Source: Nitrospinaceae bacterium
GTDB lineage: Bacteria; Nitrospinota; Nitrospinia; Nitrospinales; Nitrospinaceae
Reading direction: 5' to 3'
Length of the DNA: 64,000 nt
Assembly (NCBI GenBank): GCA_028278405.1
Contig: JANQEK010000031.1
Coordinates: 1 to 64,000, forward strand
Position numbers and translations under genes: made by a program. The number at the start of each line of letters is the position of its first letter. Position 1 is the first letter of the stretch. Shown here piece by piece: positions 26,480-35,741 of the stretch. The notes under the pieces are model-generated. The model was given only the letters and a program-made list of their open reading frames with translations. It was not told where the DNA came from and ran no database searches.

Positions 26480-27282
26480 TACATATACCCCCGCGCCCGG
26501 AGCTTCTGCATGGCGTAGGTATCTTCCTGATCCTGCGCGCGGCCGGATCGCTCGGAAGAAGAGGTGTCCTTCAACTCAGCAATGATTTCCTGGACGTTCT
26601 TGGCGTTGGACTCGATCGATCCTGTGCAGGGAGCGCAACCGAGAGACCGGTAACGACGGCCTTCTTCATTGGCAAAATACAGGTCGATGATAGGAATTTT
26701 TTCCCGCTCGATGTATTCCCACACGTTGAGTTCCGTCCAGTGGAGTAACGGATGAATGCGGATGTGAGTGCCTTCGGAGAACGTGGTTTTAAATTGGTCC
26801 CACAATTCCGGAGGTTGGTCTTTGAAATTCCATTCGAAATTTTTATCGCGCGGAGAGAAATAACGTTCCTTCGCGCGGGTGCCTTCTTCGTCCCGGCGAA
26901 TGCCGAGAATGAGACCGGTGTAGCCTTCCTGCTCCATGACTTGGGACAGTCCCTGGGTTTTTAAAGCTTCGCAACAGACAATACGTCCCTTTTCGTGGTT
27001 CATGCCTTCTGCAAGCGCTTTTTTATTTTGTCCGACGACCAGGTTCAGCCCCCATTCCTGGGCGTACTTGTCGCGGTATTCAATCATTTTCGGAATTTTA
27101 AAACTGGTGTCGATGTGCACCAGCGGAATCGGGCAATGCCCGAAAAACGCTTTGCGTGCCAGCCACAGAAGGACGGTGGAGTCCTTCCCGATCGACCACA
27201 GCATGGCCAGGTTTTTGAAATTCTTGTACGCTTCGCGCAGAATGTAAACGCTTTGATTTTCCAGTTCAGTTAAATGGTCCAT
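26479..27282 (-). CDS. cysD: Sulfate adenylyltransferase small subunit CysD
   Basis: CysD is the catalytic subunit of ATP sulfurylase and belongs to the PP-loop family. The 267-residue product has the PP-loop [10 protein letters not shown] (about 30-39), [31 protein letters not shown] and the C-terminal GCAPCTGSI. It is first in the operon with cysN. In nitrite- or sulfur-oxidising bacteria the same enzyme can serve assimilation or run in reverse; no APS reductase gene lies in this window to decide. Confidence 0.95.
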   Translation of the reverse strand: MDHLTELENQSVYILREAYKNFKNLAMLWSIGKDSTVLLWLARKAFFGHCPIPLVHIDTSFKIPKMIEYRDKYAQEWGLNLVVGQNKKALAEGMNHEKGRIVCCEALKTQGLSQVMEQEGYTGLILGIRRDEEGTRAKERYFSPRDKNFEWNFKDQPPELWDQFKTTFSEGTHIRIHPLLHWTELNVWEYIEREKIPIIDLYFANEEGRRYRSLGCAPCTGSIESNAKNVQEIIAELKDTSSSERSGRAQDQEDTYAMQKLRARGYM

Positions 27283-27323
27283 ATCAATCGTATTTTTCCC
27301 GTAGGGAGGGTTTGTGTACTCAC

Positions 27324-27352
27324 ACTCTATCGTTTCAACACAATAGAATCAA
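27324..27352 (-). promoter_or_regulatory. Possible sigma-70 promoter of cysDN
   Basis: On the minus strand TTGATT (27352-27347), a 17-nt spacer and TAGAGT (27329-27324) lie about 42 nt before the cysD ATG. Matches to consensus are moderate, so this is a tentative site. Confidence 0.35.
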
Positions 27353-27398
27353 GGGTTTTGACGCTTTTAGAGAGGAAAATCGGGGAACAATCTCCTGT

Positions 27399-28949
27399 TT
27401 AGCTGAAATACCGCTCTACCACGCCCGGAAACTGGCATCGCAGACAGTTGTTTTGGTTGCGGGTGCAGTAATCCTGATACACTTGCATCAAACCCTGCGT
27501 TTTCCGGTCACTGTCCAATTCCTTCAATAACCGCTCCTTGTCCCCGAGGATGTAGTGGCTCATGAACCGGATCCATTGGTTGTCCGCGGTCCGGGTTTTG
27601 GACTGGTATAACGAACTCAACGCCTTTTCCAGAGGCTCCGATTTGCTGGCCCGGGCATAGATCAATGCGACCGGGAGGACGATGTTGATCGTGATTTCCC
27701 GCGACCGATCCGGTCCGACAAGCTGTTGTTTTTTTGATATTTTTTTCCCATCCGGGGTGTAATGCCAGGCCCAGAAGTCGTCCGCTTCCAGACAGAAAAA
27801 GCTCATGACCTTGTTTCGTGTGGCCCCAGTATATCCTTTCTCCCGGATTGTGGGAAGGGTCGACTTCAGGCATTCCAGGGTATCGGCGAACAGGCCGGAT
27901 TCCCAATGGCGGACAATCAGGTGGCTGAGGGCGGCGACCCGGCGATAAGGAAAATTGGCCGGCCGCATTTTACCGAATTTCCATTCTTTCCGGTCCATCA
28001 GGCGGCCCGCAAATGTTTTCCTGTGCCGGTTCCAGGTTTTCTGCAGCTCCGTGAAATAAGCCCGGTCTTTGGCAAAAGAGCCTTTTTGCAGATCCGAAAA
28101 ATCGATGAGGCCAGAGACTCCAAACAATAAAGCCTGAATTAAGGTAACTTTGTTTTTGTTAGATAATCTATAGGAAATAAGCTGCTTGATCTCTTCCAAT
28201 GGCACTTTTTCCGCCAAGGTACGAAAGGGTTGCTTGTTGCTGGGATAACCCATGGCTTCCGCCACGCCTTCGTAGAAGGTCTGTTCGTATCCTTTGGTGA
28301 TGATGCGGTCGTGGAACCGGTCCATCTTGGTTTGGATGCGCGCATCGCCGGCGTTCTTCAGCAGCTCGGTGAACTTTTCCTGAGACAACAGGGTTAGCGG
28401 TTTGTGGCACAGGCCGGTGTTGAATTGATTGAGCAGGGGATAGCTGTCGAAATCCAATTCCTCGTTCAATTGCAGTAGCCCCTGTTTCAGATAATCCTTG
28501 AGCTCCAGTTCGTAGATATGAGGACGCGACAGATTTTTTGCTTTGGGTGGCGTTTCTTTTCGAATGGGTTTGCGGCCGCGGCCTTTCCACATGAACACAT
28601 GCAGGATAACGTCATCGTACTCCTGATTTTCGGAATGACCGTGCGCCTTCCAGTCGCAACCGTAGACGTGAAGCTCGACGTCGCCTTCGTGGAGTTTGCC
28701 GTCCACCCGGATAGCGGCGCTTTTGAAATCCGGTCCGCTTCCAAAATTCCAGTAGCCGGGAAAAATGATTTCCAGCGGCCGTCCGTCGGTGGTTTTCAGC
28801 TCCTGGGCTTCAATCAACTGATCGTTCCATACGCACCGGATGATTTTTTCAGGAATGCGCTCTTCCGTCTCCTCTTCCACCCGGGTGCGGTTACAAAGTT
28901 GCGTAAATTTGATGTAACGGTCGGTAAAGAGATGTGCTTCGGTTCTCAT
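27399..28949 (-). CDS. DUF2851 family protein
   Basis: This 516-residue protein resembles the DUF2851 family, known mainly from Bacteroidetes and related bacteria and without an assigned function. Visible landmarks are FPGYWNFGSGPDFKSAAIRVDG near residue 70, GDVELHVYGCDWKAHGHSEN and the C-terminal cysteines in the NNCLRCQFPGV region (pattern C-x2-C near 505). The DVELHV/DDVILHV stretch suggests a nuclease-like or hydrolase-like core, but that is a guess. The start at 28949 forms an ATGA overlap with cysS; it is cotranscribed with cysS. Confidence 0.82.
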   Translation of the reverse strand: MRTEAHLFTDRYIKFTQLCNRTRVEEETEERIPEKIIRCVWNDQLIEAQELKTTDGRPLEIIFPGYWNFGSGPDFKSAAIRVDGKLHEGDVELHVYGCDWKAHGHSENQEYDDVILHVFMWKGRGRKPIRKETPPKAKNLSRPHIYELELKDYLKQGLLQLNEELDFDSYPLLNQFNTGLCHKPLTLLSQEKFTELLKNAGDARIQTKMDRFHDRIITKGYEQTFYEGVAEAMGYPSNKQPFRTLAEKVPLEEIKQLISYRLSNKNKVTLIQALLFGVSGLIDFSDLQKGSFAKDRAYFTELQKTWNRHRKTFAGRLMDRKEWKFGKMRPANFPYRRVAALSHLIVRHWESGLFADTLECLKSTLPTIREKGYTGATRNKVMSFFCLEADDFWAWHYTPDGKKISKKQQLVGPDRSREITINIVLPVALIYARASKSEPLEKALSSLYQSKTRTADNQWIRFMSHYILGDKERLLKELDSDRKTQGLMQVYQDYCTRNQNNCLRCQFPGVVERYFS

Positions 28950-30397
28950 TTGACTTTCCAAACAGTTCCCTCGGCGTTATCCTCCAACACCACACCCATG
29001 GCCGCCAAGGCATCGCGGCACTCGTCCGCTTTGGCCCAGTCTTTGGTTTCGCGGGCGGCTTTACGCTGCGCGATCAACGCTTCGATTTGATCGACATCCA
29101 GTCCCAGTGTTTCCTTTTTAGCTTCCAGCACACGCGCTTTGTAATTTTTCGGATCGTGGTACAGAAAACCCAGCAAGTGGCAGGCGTATTTCAATGCAGT
29201 TGCGGCGGTATCGAATCCGGCCCAATCGCCTTTTTTCTTTTGCAGGTCGGTCATCGCCTTGTTCAAATGACGCAATTCTTCGTTCATGTGCGCGAGGGCA
29301 ACGGCGGTGTTGAAGTCGTCATTCATAGCCTCTTCGATTTTCTGGATGAACGGTTGCGAACGTATGCCCTCGTTTTCATCCCCGCTGGCCGAAACCTTCA
29401 GCTCGCCCCGTTTTTCCTGGGCGGTGGCGAAAAACTCGTAAAACCGATCCAACGTCTTCTCCGCCTCATTGAGATATTGATCGGCAAAGTCGATGGGTCC
29501 GCGATAGTGGTGGCTCAGCAAAAACAAGCGTAGAACTTCCGGGTGATACCGTTTCAGGATTTCGCGTATGGTAAAAAAGTTGCCGAGCGATTTCGACATT
29601 TTTTCTTCGTTGATGTTGACGAACCCGTTGTGGAGCCAGTATTTGACCGGCGGTGTGCCGGAGCAGCCCTGGGATTGGGCGATTTCATTCTCGTGATGGG
29701 GGAACACCAGGTCCTTGCCGCCGCCGTGAATATCGAACCGTTTCCCTAAGAAATGCCGCCCCATGGCGGAACATTCGATATGCCATCCCGGCCGTCCGGG
29801 TCCCCAGGGGCTGTCCCAGGACGGTTCGCCGGGTTTGCTTTTTTTCCAGAGGGCGAAATCCAGCGGATCACGTTTATGCTCGCCGGGTTCGACGCGGGCG
29901 CCCGCCCTCATATCTTCCAGTTTCCTGCCCGACAATTTGCCGTATTCGGGAAAGTTTTTGATGGAAAAGTAGACGTCACCATCCGCTTCGTAAGCCTTGC
30001 CCTGGTCGATGAGCGACTCCACCATGGCAAGCATGCCGTCGATGTGGTCGGTCGCTTTGGGTTCAGTGGTCGGAACGGCAATGTTCAATTGACCCATGTC
30101 TTCGTAAAACGCTTCGATGTATTTTTTCGTGACCTCCTGCCAATCGATATTTTCTTCGTTGGCGCGTTTGATGATCTTGTCGTCGATGTCAGTGAAATTA
30201 CGGACGTAGTTCACCTCGTAACCGAGGTGCTGAAGGTAGCGGTAAACGGTGTCAAACACGATGGCGGCGCGCGCGTGTCCGACATGGCAGTAGTCATAAA
30301 CGGTGACACCGCACACATACATGCCGACTTTGCCCGGTTGGAGCGGGGTGAATTCCTCTTTTTGTCCGGTCAGGGTGTTATACAGGCGGAGACTCAT
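28946..30397 (-). CDS. cysS: Cysteinyl-tRNA synthetase
   Basis: CysS charges tRNA-Cys. The 483-residue class I synthetase has LYNTLTGQKEEF at the N-terminus, the zinc Cys of MYVCGVTVYD, HVGHARAAI (HIGH motif), GRPGWHIECSAM, DIHGGGKDLVFPHHENE and KMSKSLGNFFT (KMSKS). ATG 30397 is preferred; GTG 30403 would add two residues. It is translationally coupled to the DUF2851 gene, and follows a 174-nt intergenic interval with two inverted repeats. Confidence 0.96.
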   Translation of the reverse strand: MSLRLYNTLTGQKEEFTPLQPGKVGMYVCGVTVYDYCHVGHARAAIVFDTVYRYLQHLGYEVNYVRNFTDIDDKIIKRANEENIDWQEVTKKYIEAFYEDMGQLNIAVPTTEPKATDHIDGMLAMVESLIDQGKAYEADGDVYFSIKNFPEYGKLSGRKLEDMRAGARVEPGEHKRDPLDFALWKKSKPGEPSWDSPWGPGRPGWHIECSAMGRHFLGKRFDIHGGGKDLVFPHHENEIAQSQGCSGTPPVKYWLHNGFVNINEEKMSKSLGNFFTIREILKRYHPEVLRLFLLSHHYRGPIDFADQYLNEAEKTLDRFYEFFATAQEKRGELKVSASGDENEGIRSQPFIQKIEEAMNDDFNTAVALAHMNEELRHLNKAMTDLQKKKGDWAGFDTAATALKYACHLLGFLYHDPKNYKARVLEAKKETLGLDVDQIEALIAQRKAARETKDWAKADECRDALAAMGVVLEDNAEGTVWKVK

Positions 30398-30438
30398 AGG
30401 CACAAAATATCATTCCAGATGGGTAAAATCAAACAGCC

Positions 30439-30457
30439 GGCCAGCGTGACGCTGGCC
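30439..30457. repeat. Perfect inverted repeat between the TPR-cupredoxin gene and cysS
   Basis: GGCCAGCG and CGCTGGCC (8 bp each) flank a 3-nt loop. It may end the TPR-cupredoxin transcript or act in the cysS leader. The minus-strand side is followed by GGCTGTTTGATTTT rather than a clean T run, so a terminator role is uncertain. A second, weaker inverted repeat (GCTCCTT/AAGGGAGC, 30467-30491) lies next to it. Confidence 0.5.
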
Positions 30458-30577
30458 CATTTTTATGCTCCTTCCTTTAAAGAAAGGGAGCGTCATATAC
30501 AATGCTCTTCTTAAAGAGTGCAAATATATAAACGATTTTACGTTTTATGAAAAACTATCTCTTTTCCGGTAGGGCAG

Positions 30578-32560
30578 CTAGGGTTTGGGATTCAGACGGT
30601 TTTCCAGTTCCTTGACGTTGTTTCGTAGCTGGGCCAGGACGCGCTCGGCCTTGAAATTCAGGGATGCGGTTGTAATTTTTTCCTTGGCGCCGATACCGGA
30701 GACTTGTTTGCGTATCTCGTCCATGGCTTGTTCCAGTTTCAGGCTGCGTTGTTCGCTGAAACTTTTGGCGATCGCGCCTTTCAGTCCTTCGCCGTCGTAA
30801 TACTTGGTGATAGCTTTCAGCATGCGTTTACGCGGCATGAATTTTTTGCCCTTGTCCCAATCCTTGATAGCCTGCAGCATTTCCTTTTCAATATTATCGA
30901 CCACCAGGTTGTAGTCGGTGGCATCGACCAGATCGTGTATTTCTCCCGGCTTGGAAGCAGAGGCAATTTTAAAATCGAACTTTTCGTCTTTCCCGGTCAG
31001 CTTGACGCTTCTGACGTTTTTCTCCACGTCTTCCGGATACATCTGCGGATGCCAGAATTCAAGGATGTACTCCTGGCTTTTTACATTATCAAATTGATAT
31101 TCTCCGTCGGCGTTGGTCTGAGCGAAATATCCGTTGGGCACCACGAACACCGTTCCCATCATATCCTTGTGCAGGTTGCATCGCAGAATGACCGGTCCCG
31201 GTGTTTCCAGGCGAATTTCGCGGGAAGCGCCGGCAGCCATGGCGCCCAGATTGAACTGGTTGCCCGAAGATTTGGAATAAATGTTGTGTACTTCACGGTC
31301 ATCATTGACGAAGGTGATTTTGGACCCGATCATCACTACTGAATGGGAAGGCTGAAACTGAAGCTCCCTTTGAAAAATTTTGATAGCTTGTGTTGATTGT
31401 TTGGGAACTTTCAGTTTGCTCTTGGTTTCCAGAATTACTACCCCGCGGTTGTCTACCGGCAAACTATTGATGGTGATCTTGCCTTTGACGTTAGTAACGG
31501 GTTTGATGATTTTGGAATCCGATCCTTCCATCTTGTGGTCGGACCCCTCCGCTTTTTTGGTTTCGTCAGCGGCTCCCTTCGAAGATTTTTGCTCTTTGCT
31601 TTTCTTGGAGGAAGGTACGAGGTTGGCTTCCTGCGGGCCGATGCCTTTTTTCTTCAGTCCCATCGCTGTGAGAAACTGCACCACAAACGGTTTTTCGTAT
31701 TGTTTGTCCAGTTCAATGGCCCGCGTGAAATGCGGTGCCGCCCCCTCAAAATTCTTCTGTAGACTGCGCACAATACCAAGATTGAAATGACCCTGTGCGA
31801 AATCCTCCTTGAGTTCCAGCGCTTTCACGTAATTGGCTTCTTCGTTGGGATAATCCTTTTTCAGGCCATAACTTTTACCCAGGTAGTTGTAGGCCAGATG
31901 ATTTTTGGGATTCAGCTTGAGAGTTTTTTGAAACAGGTCGATGGCCGCATCCGCATTCTTTTCGAACAGGCGCGACATGCCCCAGTTGAAAACGATTTCT
32001 TCATCCTCCGGGGCCAGTTCGTAGGCTCTGGCGAAACGCCGGTTGGCTCCCTTGAATTTTTTCTGCATACGGAGAGCCGCCGCCCAGATGGAAAACAACT
32101 CCGGCGAATTGGGACTCAACTCGGCGGCTTTTTCAAATTCCACTTCAGCCCGTTCATATTTTCCGTTTTCCGCCAGGTTCATCCCTTTGGAAATATGCTC
32201 CAGTGTCTCCCGCGGCAGATCAACCGGGGGTTTGGTCTCTGGAACCACCGGGTCGGAAACTGTTTTGTCAAAATCCTGTGCATTTTGCCCCAGATCGTTT
32301 TGGGCTACCTGCTCGGGGGTATCAGGTCCCCCGGCGGGAGAAGCCGGTTTCTGCTTGCCATTCACCGGGGCCTCCTCCGGCGCCTGGGTGCTGACATCGG
32401 TTTTTTTGTATTTGTTATAGGGAACCAGATTGCCAGAGGGCCGGAACAAATAGACCAGACCCCAGATCATTCCTCCTATCAGAAGGACGTAGAGCAGGGG
32501 TTTAACAACGGGAATGGATTTGGAGACGTGCTCGGTGTGGCGGATTTTATTCTTGCTCAT
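30578..32560 (-). CDS. Membrane-anchored TPR protein with C-terminal cupredoxin domain
   Basis: The 660-residue product has one N-terminal membrane anchor (about 19-40), a Pro/Gln-rich linker, four or more TPR units (about 115-290), a charged linker rich in Lys, Ser and Glu, and a cupredoxin-like domain (about 355-475). The putative type 1 copper ligands are His425 (VHNIYS) and Cys461, His464 and Met467 in CNLHKDMMG. A carboxypeptidase-regulatory-like segment (about 478-535) follows (NADGEYQFDNV). It should face the periplasm and might carry electrons or copper, or sense them; neighbours do not say. It follows the FmdB-type gene after 71 nt. Confidence 0.85.
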   Translation of the reverse strand: MSKNKIRHTEHVSKSIPVVKPLLYVLLIGGMIWGLVYLFRPSGNLVPYNKYKKTDVSTQAPEEAPVNGKQKPASPAGGPDTPEQVAQNDLGQNAQDFDKTVSDPVVPETKPPVDLPRETLEHISKGMNLAENGKYERAEVEFEKAAELSPNSPELFSIWAAALRMQKKFKGANRRFARAYELAPEDEEIVFNWGMSRLFEKNADAAIDLFQKTLKLNPKNHLAYNYLGKSYGLKKDYPNEEANYVKALELKEDFAQGHFNLGIVRSLQKNFEGAAPHFTRAIELDKQYEKPFVVQFLTAMGLKKKGIGPQEANLVPSSKKSKEQKSSKGAADETKKAEGSDHKMEGSDSKIIKPVTNVKGKITINSLPVDNRGVVILETKSKLKVPKQSTQAIKIFQRELQFQPSHSVVMIGSKITFVNDDREVHNIYSKSSGNQFNLGAMAAGASREIRLETPGPVILRCNLHKDMMGTVFVVPNGYFAQTNADGEYQFDNVKSQEYILEFWHPQMYPEDVEKNVRSVKLTGKDEKFDFKIASASKPGEIHDLVDATDYNLVVDNIEKEMLQAIKDWDKGKKFMPRKRMLKAITKYYDGEGLKGAIAKSFSEQRSLKLEQAMDEIRKQVSGIGAKEKITTASLNFKAERVLAQLRNNVKELENRLNPKP

Positions 32561-32631
32561 GTAAGCCTTATGAAAATAGAGCTATATAAATCAATAAGTT
32601 AGCTCTAAGCCCGTTGGCTGGGTTTGGGTTC

Positions 32632-32895
32632 TTAATCGTGATATTCAGACACGTGCTTGGGTATTGGAAGATTCAAAACCCCTTTGTCGGGCAACTCGTC
32701 AGCGGTTACCGGTCCTGCTTTCACGGCGCTGGACTCAGTCCTCGGCGGTATTTTGGATGAAAAAGAGGACATTTGAGGGTGCACATTGGAGGAATTACAC
32801 TCCGAACAAACGGTTTCCTGCTTGTTGACCGAGGCCGATTGCAGCAGTGTGAAGTCCTTCCGGCAATCTTCACAATAATATTCGTATAAAGGCAT
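32632..32895 (-). CDS. FmdB-type zinc-ribbon protein
   Basis: The 87-residue product starts with the FmdB zinc ribbon PLYEYYCEDCRKDF, with Cys8-x2-Cys11 and Cys29-x2-Cys32. The rest is a Ser/Pro-rich tail without a recognised domain. FmdB proteins are small regulators or accessory factors linked historically to formamidase operons; in this context no partner is evident. It precedes the TPR-cupredoxin gene and has its own likely promoter. Confidence 0.85.
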   Translation of the reverse strand: MPLYEYYCEDCRKDFTLLQSASVNKQETVCSECNSSNVHPQMSSFSSKIPPRTESSAVKAGPVTADELPDKGVLNLPIPKHVSEYHD

Positions 32896-32947
32896 CTAAA
32901 TACCCGAAAATCCCTAAATCTAGGCTTGCAAAGTTAAGAGTATTAGG

Positions 32948-32977
32948 ATTTAATCATACCTCTAAACGGCCTGTCAA
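32948..32977 (-). promoter_or_regulatory. Possible sigma-70 promoter of the FmdB-TPR-cupredoxin pair
   Basis: On the minus strand, a perfect TTGACA (32977-32972), an 18-nt spacer and TTAAAT (32953-32948) precede the FmdB-type gene by about 52 nt. The -10 match is only partial. Confidence 0.4.
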
Positions 32978-33067
32978 TTGGATTTTAAGCCCTTCCTGAT
33001 CTTTGGCCTCCGCTCCGGACCCCTTTGTTTCCGAAGGATGAAAACCGGATAAATCTTCGAACATTGC

Positions 33068-34243
33068 ATGAAAAAATTAACCGCTAAATCGCTCGTCAAA
33101 AAATCGCTTCAAAGTCATCTCAAAGGAAAGTCCGGTTACCTGTCGGATCACTGGATCGAGTTGGGTTGTCATCAGGGCATCATTCAAACGGCCAGTACAT
33201 TGTGGGATTCCCAGATTCAACCGGTCAGCCTGGATTTGCGACTGGGAGAGAAGGCTTACCGGGTCCAGAGCAGTTTTCTGCCGGAGAATGAAACGGTGGC
33301 GGCCAAATTGAAAGACCTTCAGCTTTATGAGGTGGACCTTCGGGATGGAGGCATTCTTGAGAAAGGGGCCATTTACCTGATTCCGCTGCTGGAAGAGTTG
33401 GATCTGCCGTCTTCGGTCTATGGGGTCACCAATCCAAAAAGCTCTACCGGGCGGTTGGACATGTTCACGCGGGTGATCATCGACCATGGTCACCGGTTTG
33501 ACGAAATCACACCCGGCTACAAAGGCAAACTTTACCTGGAAGTCATTTCCCGGTCTTTTCCCGTGAAGGTGAAAGAGGGAATCACCCTCAACCAACTGCG
33601 CCTTTTTCAGGGTGATCCGGGGATACCCGATCCCAAGCTGAAAAGCCTGATTCGCAAAAAACCGATTCTTTACGATATCAAGGGACCTCCCGTCAAAACA
33701 GAGAAAGTGAAAATTGATGGCGGATTGTTCATCAGTGTGGATTTGGCCGGGCAGGGAAAAAACCCTGTCGTTGCGTACAAGGCCAAAACCAATAGCAGTG
33801 TGATCGATCTCTCGAAAAAAAATTATTACAAGCCGGAGGATTTCTGGGAGCCGGTGCATCTGACCGGCAGGAAAAGCCGGTTGATCCTGGAGCCGGAAAG
33901 TTTTTACATCATGATGTCCAAGGAAAAGATTTGTATTTGGCCCGATTTGGTCGGGGAGATGATCGCTTACGAACCCAACAGCGGCGAGTTGCGGACTCAC
34001 TATGCCGGATTTTTCGATCCCGGCTTCGGCTGGCAGGGCACGTCATCGATCAAGGGGCAGGGGACCCGTGCGGTGATGGAAGTCCGCCCGCATGACGTAC
34101 CATTCATGATTGAAGACGGTCAAACGTTCTGCCGCCTGAAATTTGAGCGAATCATCGACAAACCCACCCGGGTCTATGGGAAGAAAATCGATTCCCATTA
34201 CCACTCCCAGGGTCTTACTCTCAGTAAATATTTCAAAAACTGA
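33068..34243 (+). CDS. dcd: 2'-deoxycytidine 5'-triphosphate deaminase (PF06559 type)
   Basis: This dCTP deaminase family member makes dUTP for thymidylate synthesis. The 391-residue product is longer than the ~190-residue E. coli Dcd, fitting the two-domain family common in alphaproteobacteria. Landmarks are QIQPVSLDLRLGEKAYRVQSS near residue 50, the core GVTNPKSSTGRLDMFTR with its Ser/Arg motif, LYLEVISRSFPVKV and FCRLKFERI near the C-terminus. ATG 33068 is an isolated start with no strong SD. It is divergent from the FmdB gene and 69 nt upstream of scpB. Confidence 0.9.
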   Translation: MKKLTAKSLVKKSLQSHLKGKSGYLSDHWIELGCHQGIIQTASTLWDSQIQPVSLDLRLGEKAYRVQSSFLPENETVAAKLKDLQLYEVDLRDGGILEKGAIYLIPLLEELDLPSSVYGVTNPKSSTGRLDMFTRVIIDHGHRFDEITPGYKGKLYLEVISRSFPVKVKEGITLNQLRLFQGDPGIPDPKLKSLIRKKPILYDIKGPPVKTEKVKIDGGLFISVDLAGQGKNPVVAYKAKTNSSVIDLSKKNYYKPEDFWEPVHLTGRKSRLILEPESFYIMMSKEKICIWPDLVGEMIAYEPNSGELRTHYAGFFDPGFGWQGTSSIKGQGTRAVMEVRPHDVPFMIEDGQTFCRLKFERIIDKPTRVYGKKIDSHYHSQGLTLSKYFKN

Positions 34244-34312
34244 GGGTTCCAATTTAAATTTTGCGGTGGCTTTACATACAGGATAAAATGACCCGAACAA
34301 CGAGGATTTGCC

Positions 34313-34981
34313 GTGGAACCTAACGAGTTAAAACCCATTGTCGAAAACCTCCTGCTGGCTTCCGACCAGCCGGTCAGCGCGGATTTGTTGTACCAGACGT
34401 TTCTGGGACGGTCCAGCAAAGAAGATTTGCAAGCTGTCTTGAAAGAACTACAGGAGGACTACCAATCCAAAAACCTGCAGATTGTTGAAGTGGCCGACGG
34501 GTTTCAGTTGTGCACGCGATCGGAGTATTCGGACTGGATTCGAAAACTTTTGAAACTGGATAGAAGTTTCAAGCTTTCGCGGGCGGCGTTGGACACACTG
34601 GCCATCATCGCTTACAAGCAGCCGTTGACACGTGCGGAAGTCGATGAAATCCGCGGGGTGGACTCGAGTGGTGTTGTGCGCACTCTTCTCGAGAAAAAAA
34701 TTATCAGTCCCGCTGGTCGCAAGAATGTTCCCGGCAAGCCCATGATGTTTCGCACCACCCAGAAATTTCTCGAATACTTCGGCCTGCGTGATCTGAGTGA
34801 AATGCCGACTCTGGAAGATTTCAACGAAGAGCTTGAAGGACAGGTCGAACCCGAGCAGGGTGAATTGACATTCAATAATCAGGACAATGATCTGCCTCCT
34901 GCCGATACCGATCTCCCCGAGGAAACCGTCGGCGAAGAAGCATCCACCGGAGCCCGCGACCCGGAAACGGGCAATGCTTGA
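34313..34981 (+). CDS. scpB: Segregation and condensation protein B
   Basis: ScpB binds ScpA and SMC in the chromosome-condensing complex through two winged-helix domains. The 222-residue product has ENLLLASDQPVSADLL, the conserved FKLSRAALDTLAIIAYKQPLTRAEVDEIRGVDSSGVVRTLLEKKII and FRTTQKFLEYFGL. A Glu/Asp-rich tail follows. The start is GTG 34313. scpA and smc are not in this window; the next gene, rluB-like, overlaps scpB by 8 nt, a common pairing. Confidence 0.95.
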   Translation: MEPNELKPIVENLLLASDQPVSADLLYQTFLGRSSKEDLQAVLKELQEDYQSKNLQIVEVADGFQLCTRSEYSDWIRKLLKLDRSFKLSRAALDTLAIIAYKQPLTRAEVDEIRGVDSSGVVRTLLEKKIISPAGRKNVPGKPMMFRTTQKFLEYFGLRDLSEMPTLEDFNEELEGQVEPEQGELTFNNQDNDLPPADTDLPEETVGEEASTGARDPETGNA

Positions 34982-35741
34982 TATTCAATCCTCCGTTCCT
35001 GTTCCTATGGCACTACGCTTACAGAAAATCATCGCCAACGCCGGTATCGCTTCCAGGCGTGAGGCGGAACGTCTGATCGACGAAGGCCGGGTAACGGTTA
35101 ATGGCACCGTTGTGCGTCAACAGGGAGTGCTGGCTGACCCGGACGCGGACCGGATCAAGGTCAATGGCCGGTTGATTCCCGCTCCGGAAAAGAAGGTCTT
35201 CATTTTATTCAACAAGCCTCGGGGTTGTTTGACCACGGTGAAAGATGATAAAGCCCGGCCGACGGTAATGGATTTTTTCAAGGATTTGCCGGCGCGCGTG
35301 TATCCGGTCGGTCGCCTCGATTTCAATACCGAAGGTCTATTGTTGTTTACCAACGATGGCGACTTGTCAAAAAAACTGCTGGCTCCCAAATCCAAAGTTC
35401 CACGCACTTATCTGGTGAAGGTCCGTGGTGTGCCTGAGGAAAAAGCTCTAAACCGGTTACGCCGGGGAGTGCGGTTGGATAACCGCCCCACCGGTCCCAT
35501 GAATGTTCATATCAAAAGAACGACAGGTAAAAATAGTGTCCTGTCCATAAAGCTGACGGAAGGAAAGTACCGTCACCTCAAACGAGTTTGCGAGAAGGTT
35601 GGACATCCGGTTGTTAAGATCAACCGCACCGAATTCGGCAAGCTCAACCTGAAGGAGGTTCCGCTGGGAGCCTACCGTTTTTTGACCCCAAAGGAAATCC
35701 GTTCGTTGAATGCACTGGTCCGTGAGGCCGACAAGAAATGA
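34974..35741 (+). CDS. rluB: RluB/RsuA-family pseudouridine synthase
   Basis: This enzyme isomerises uridine in large-subunit rRNA (23S U2605 in the case of RluB). The 255-residue product has an S4 RNA-binding domain (RLQKIIANAGIASRREAERLI) and a catalytic domain with NKPRGCLTT, YPVGRLDFNTEGLLLFTNDGDL (catalytic Asp) and KVRGVPE. ATG 34974 overlaps the end of scpB; ATG 35007 would fit the family N-terminus as well. Neither has a strong SD, so I keep 34974 with moderate confidence. It is translationally coupled to the next gene (ATGA overlap at 35738). Confidence 0.94.
   Translation: MLDIQSSVPVPMALRLQKIIANAGIASRREAERLIDEGRVTVNGTVVRQQGVLADPDADRIKVNGRLIPAPEKKVFILFNKPRGCLTTVKDDKARPTVMDFFKDLPARVYPVGRLDFNTEGLLLFTNDGDLSKKLLAPKSKVPRTYLVKVRGVPEEKALNRLRRGVRLDNRPTGPMNVHIKRTTGKNSVLSIKLTEGKYRHLKRVCEKVGHPVVKINRTEFGKLNLKEVPLGAYRFLTPKEIRSLNALVREADKK

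Noticed and set aside
33077-34000. A 307-residue minus-strand frame over the dCTP deaminase gene
   Set aside because: It lies entirely opposite a coherent dcd product and shows no recognisable domain.
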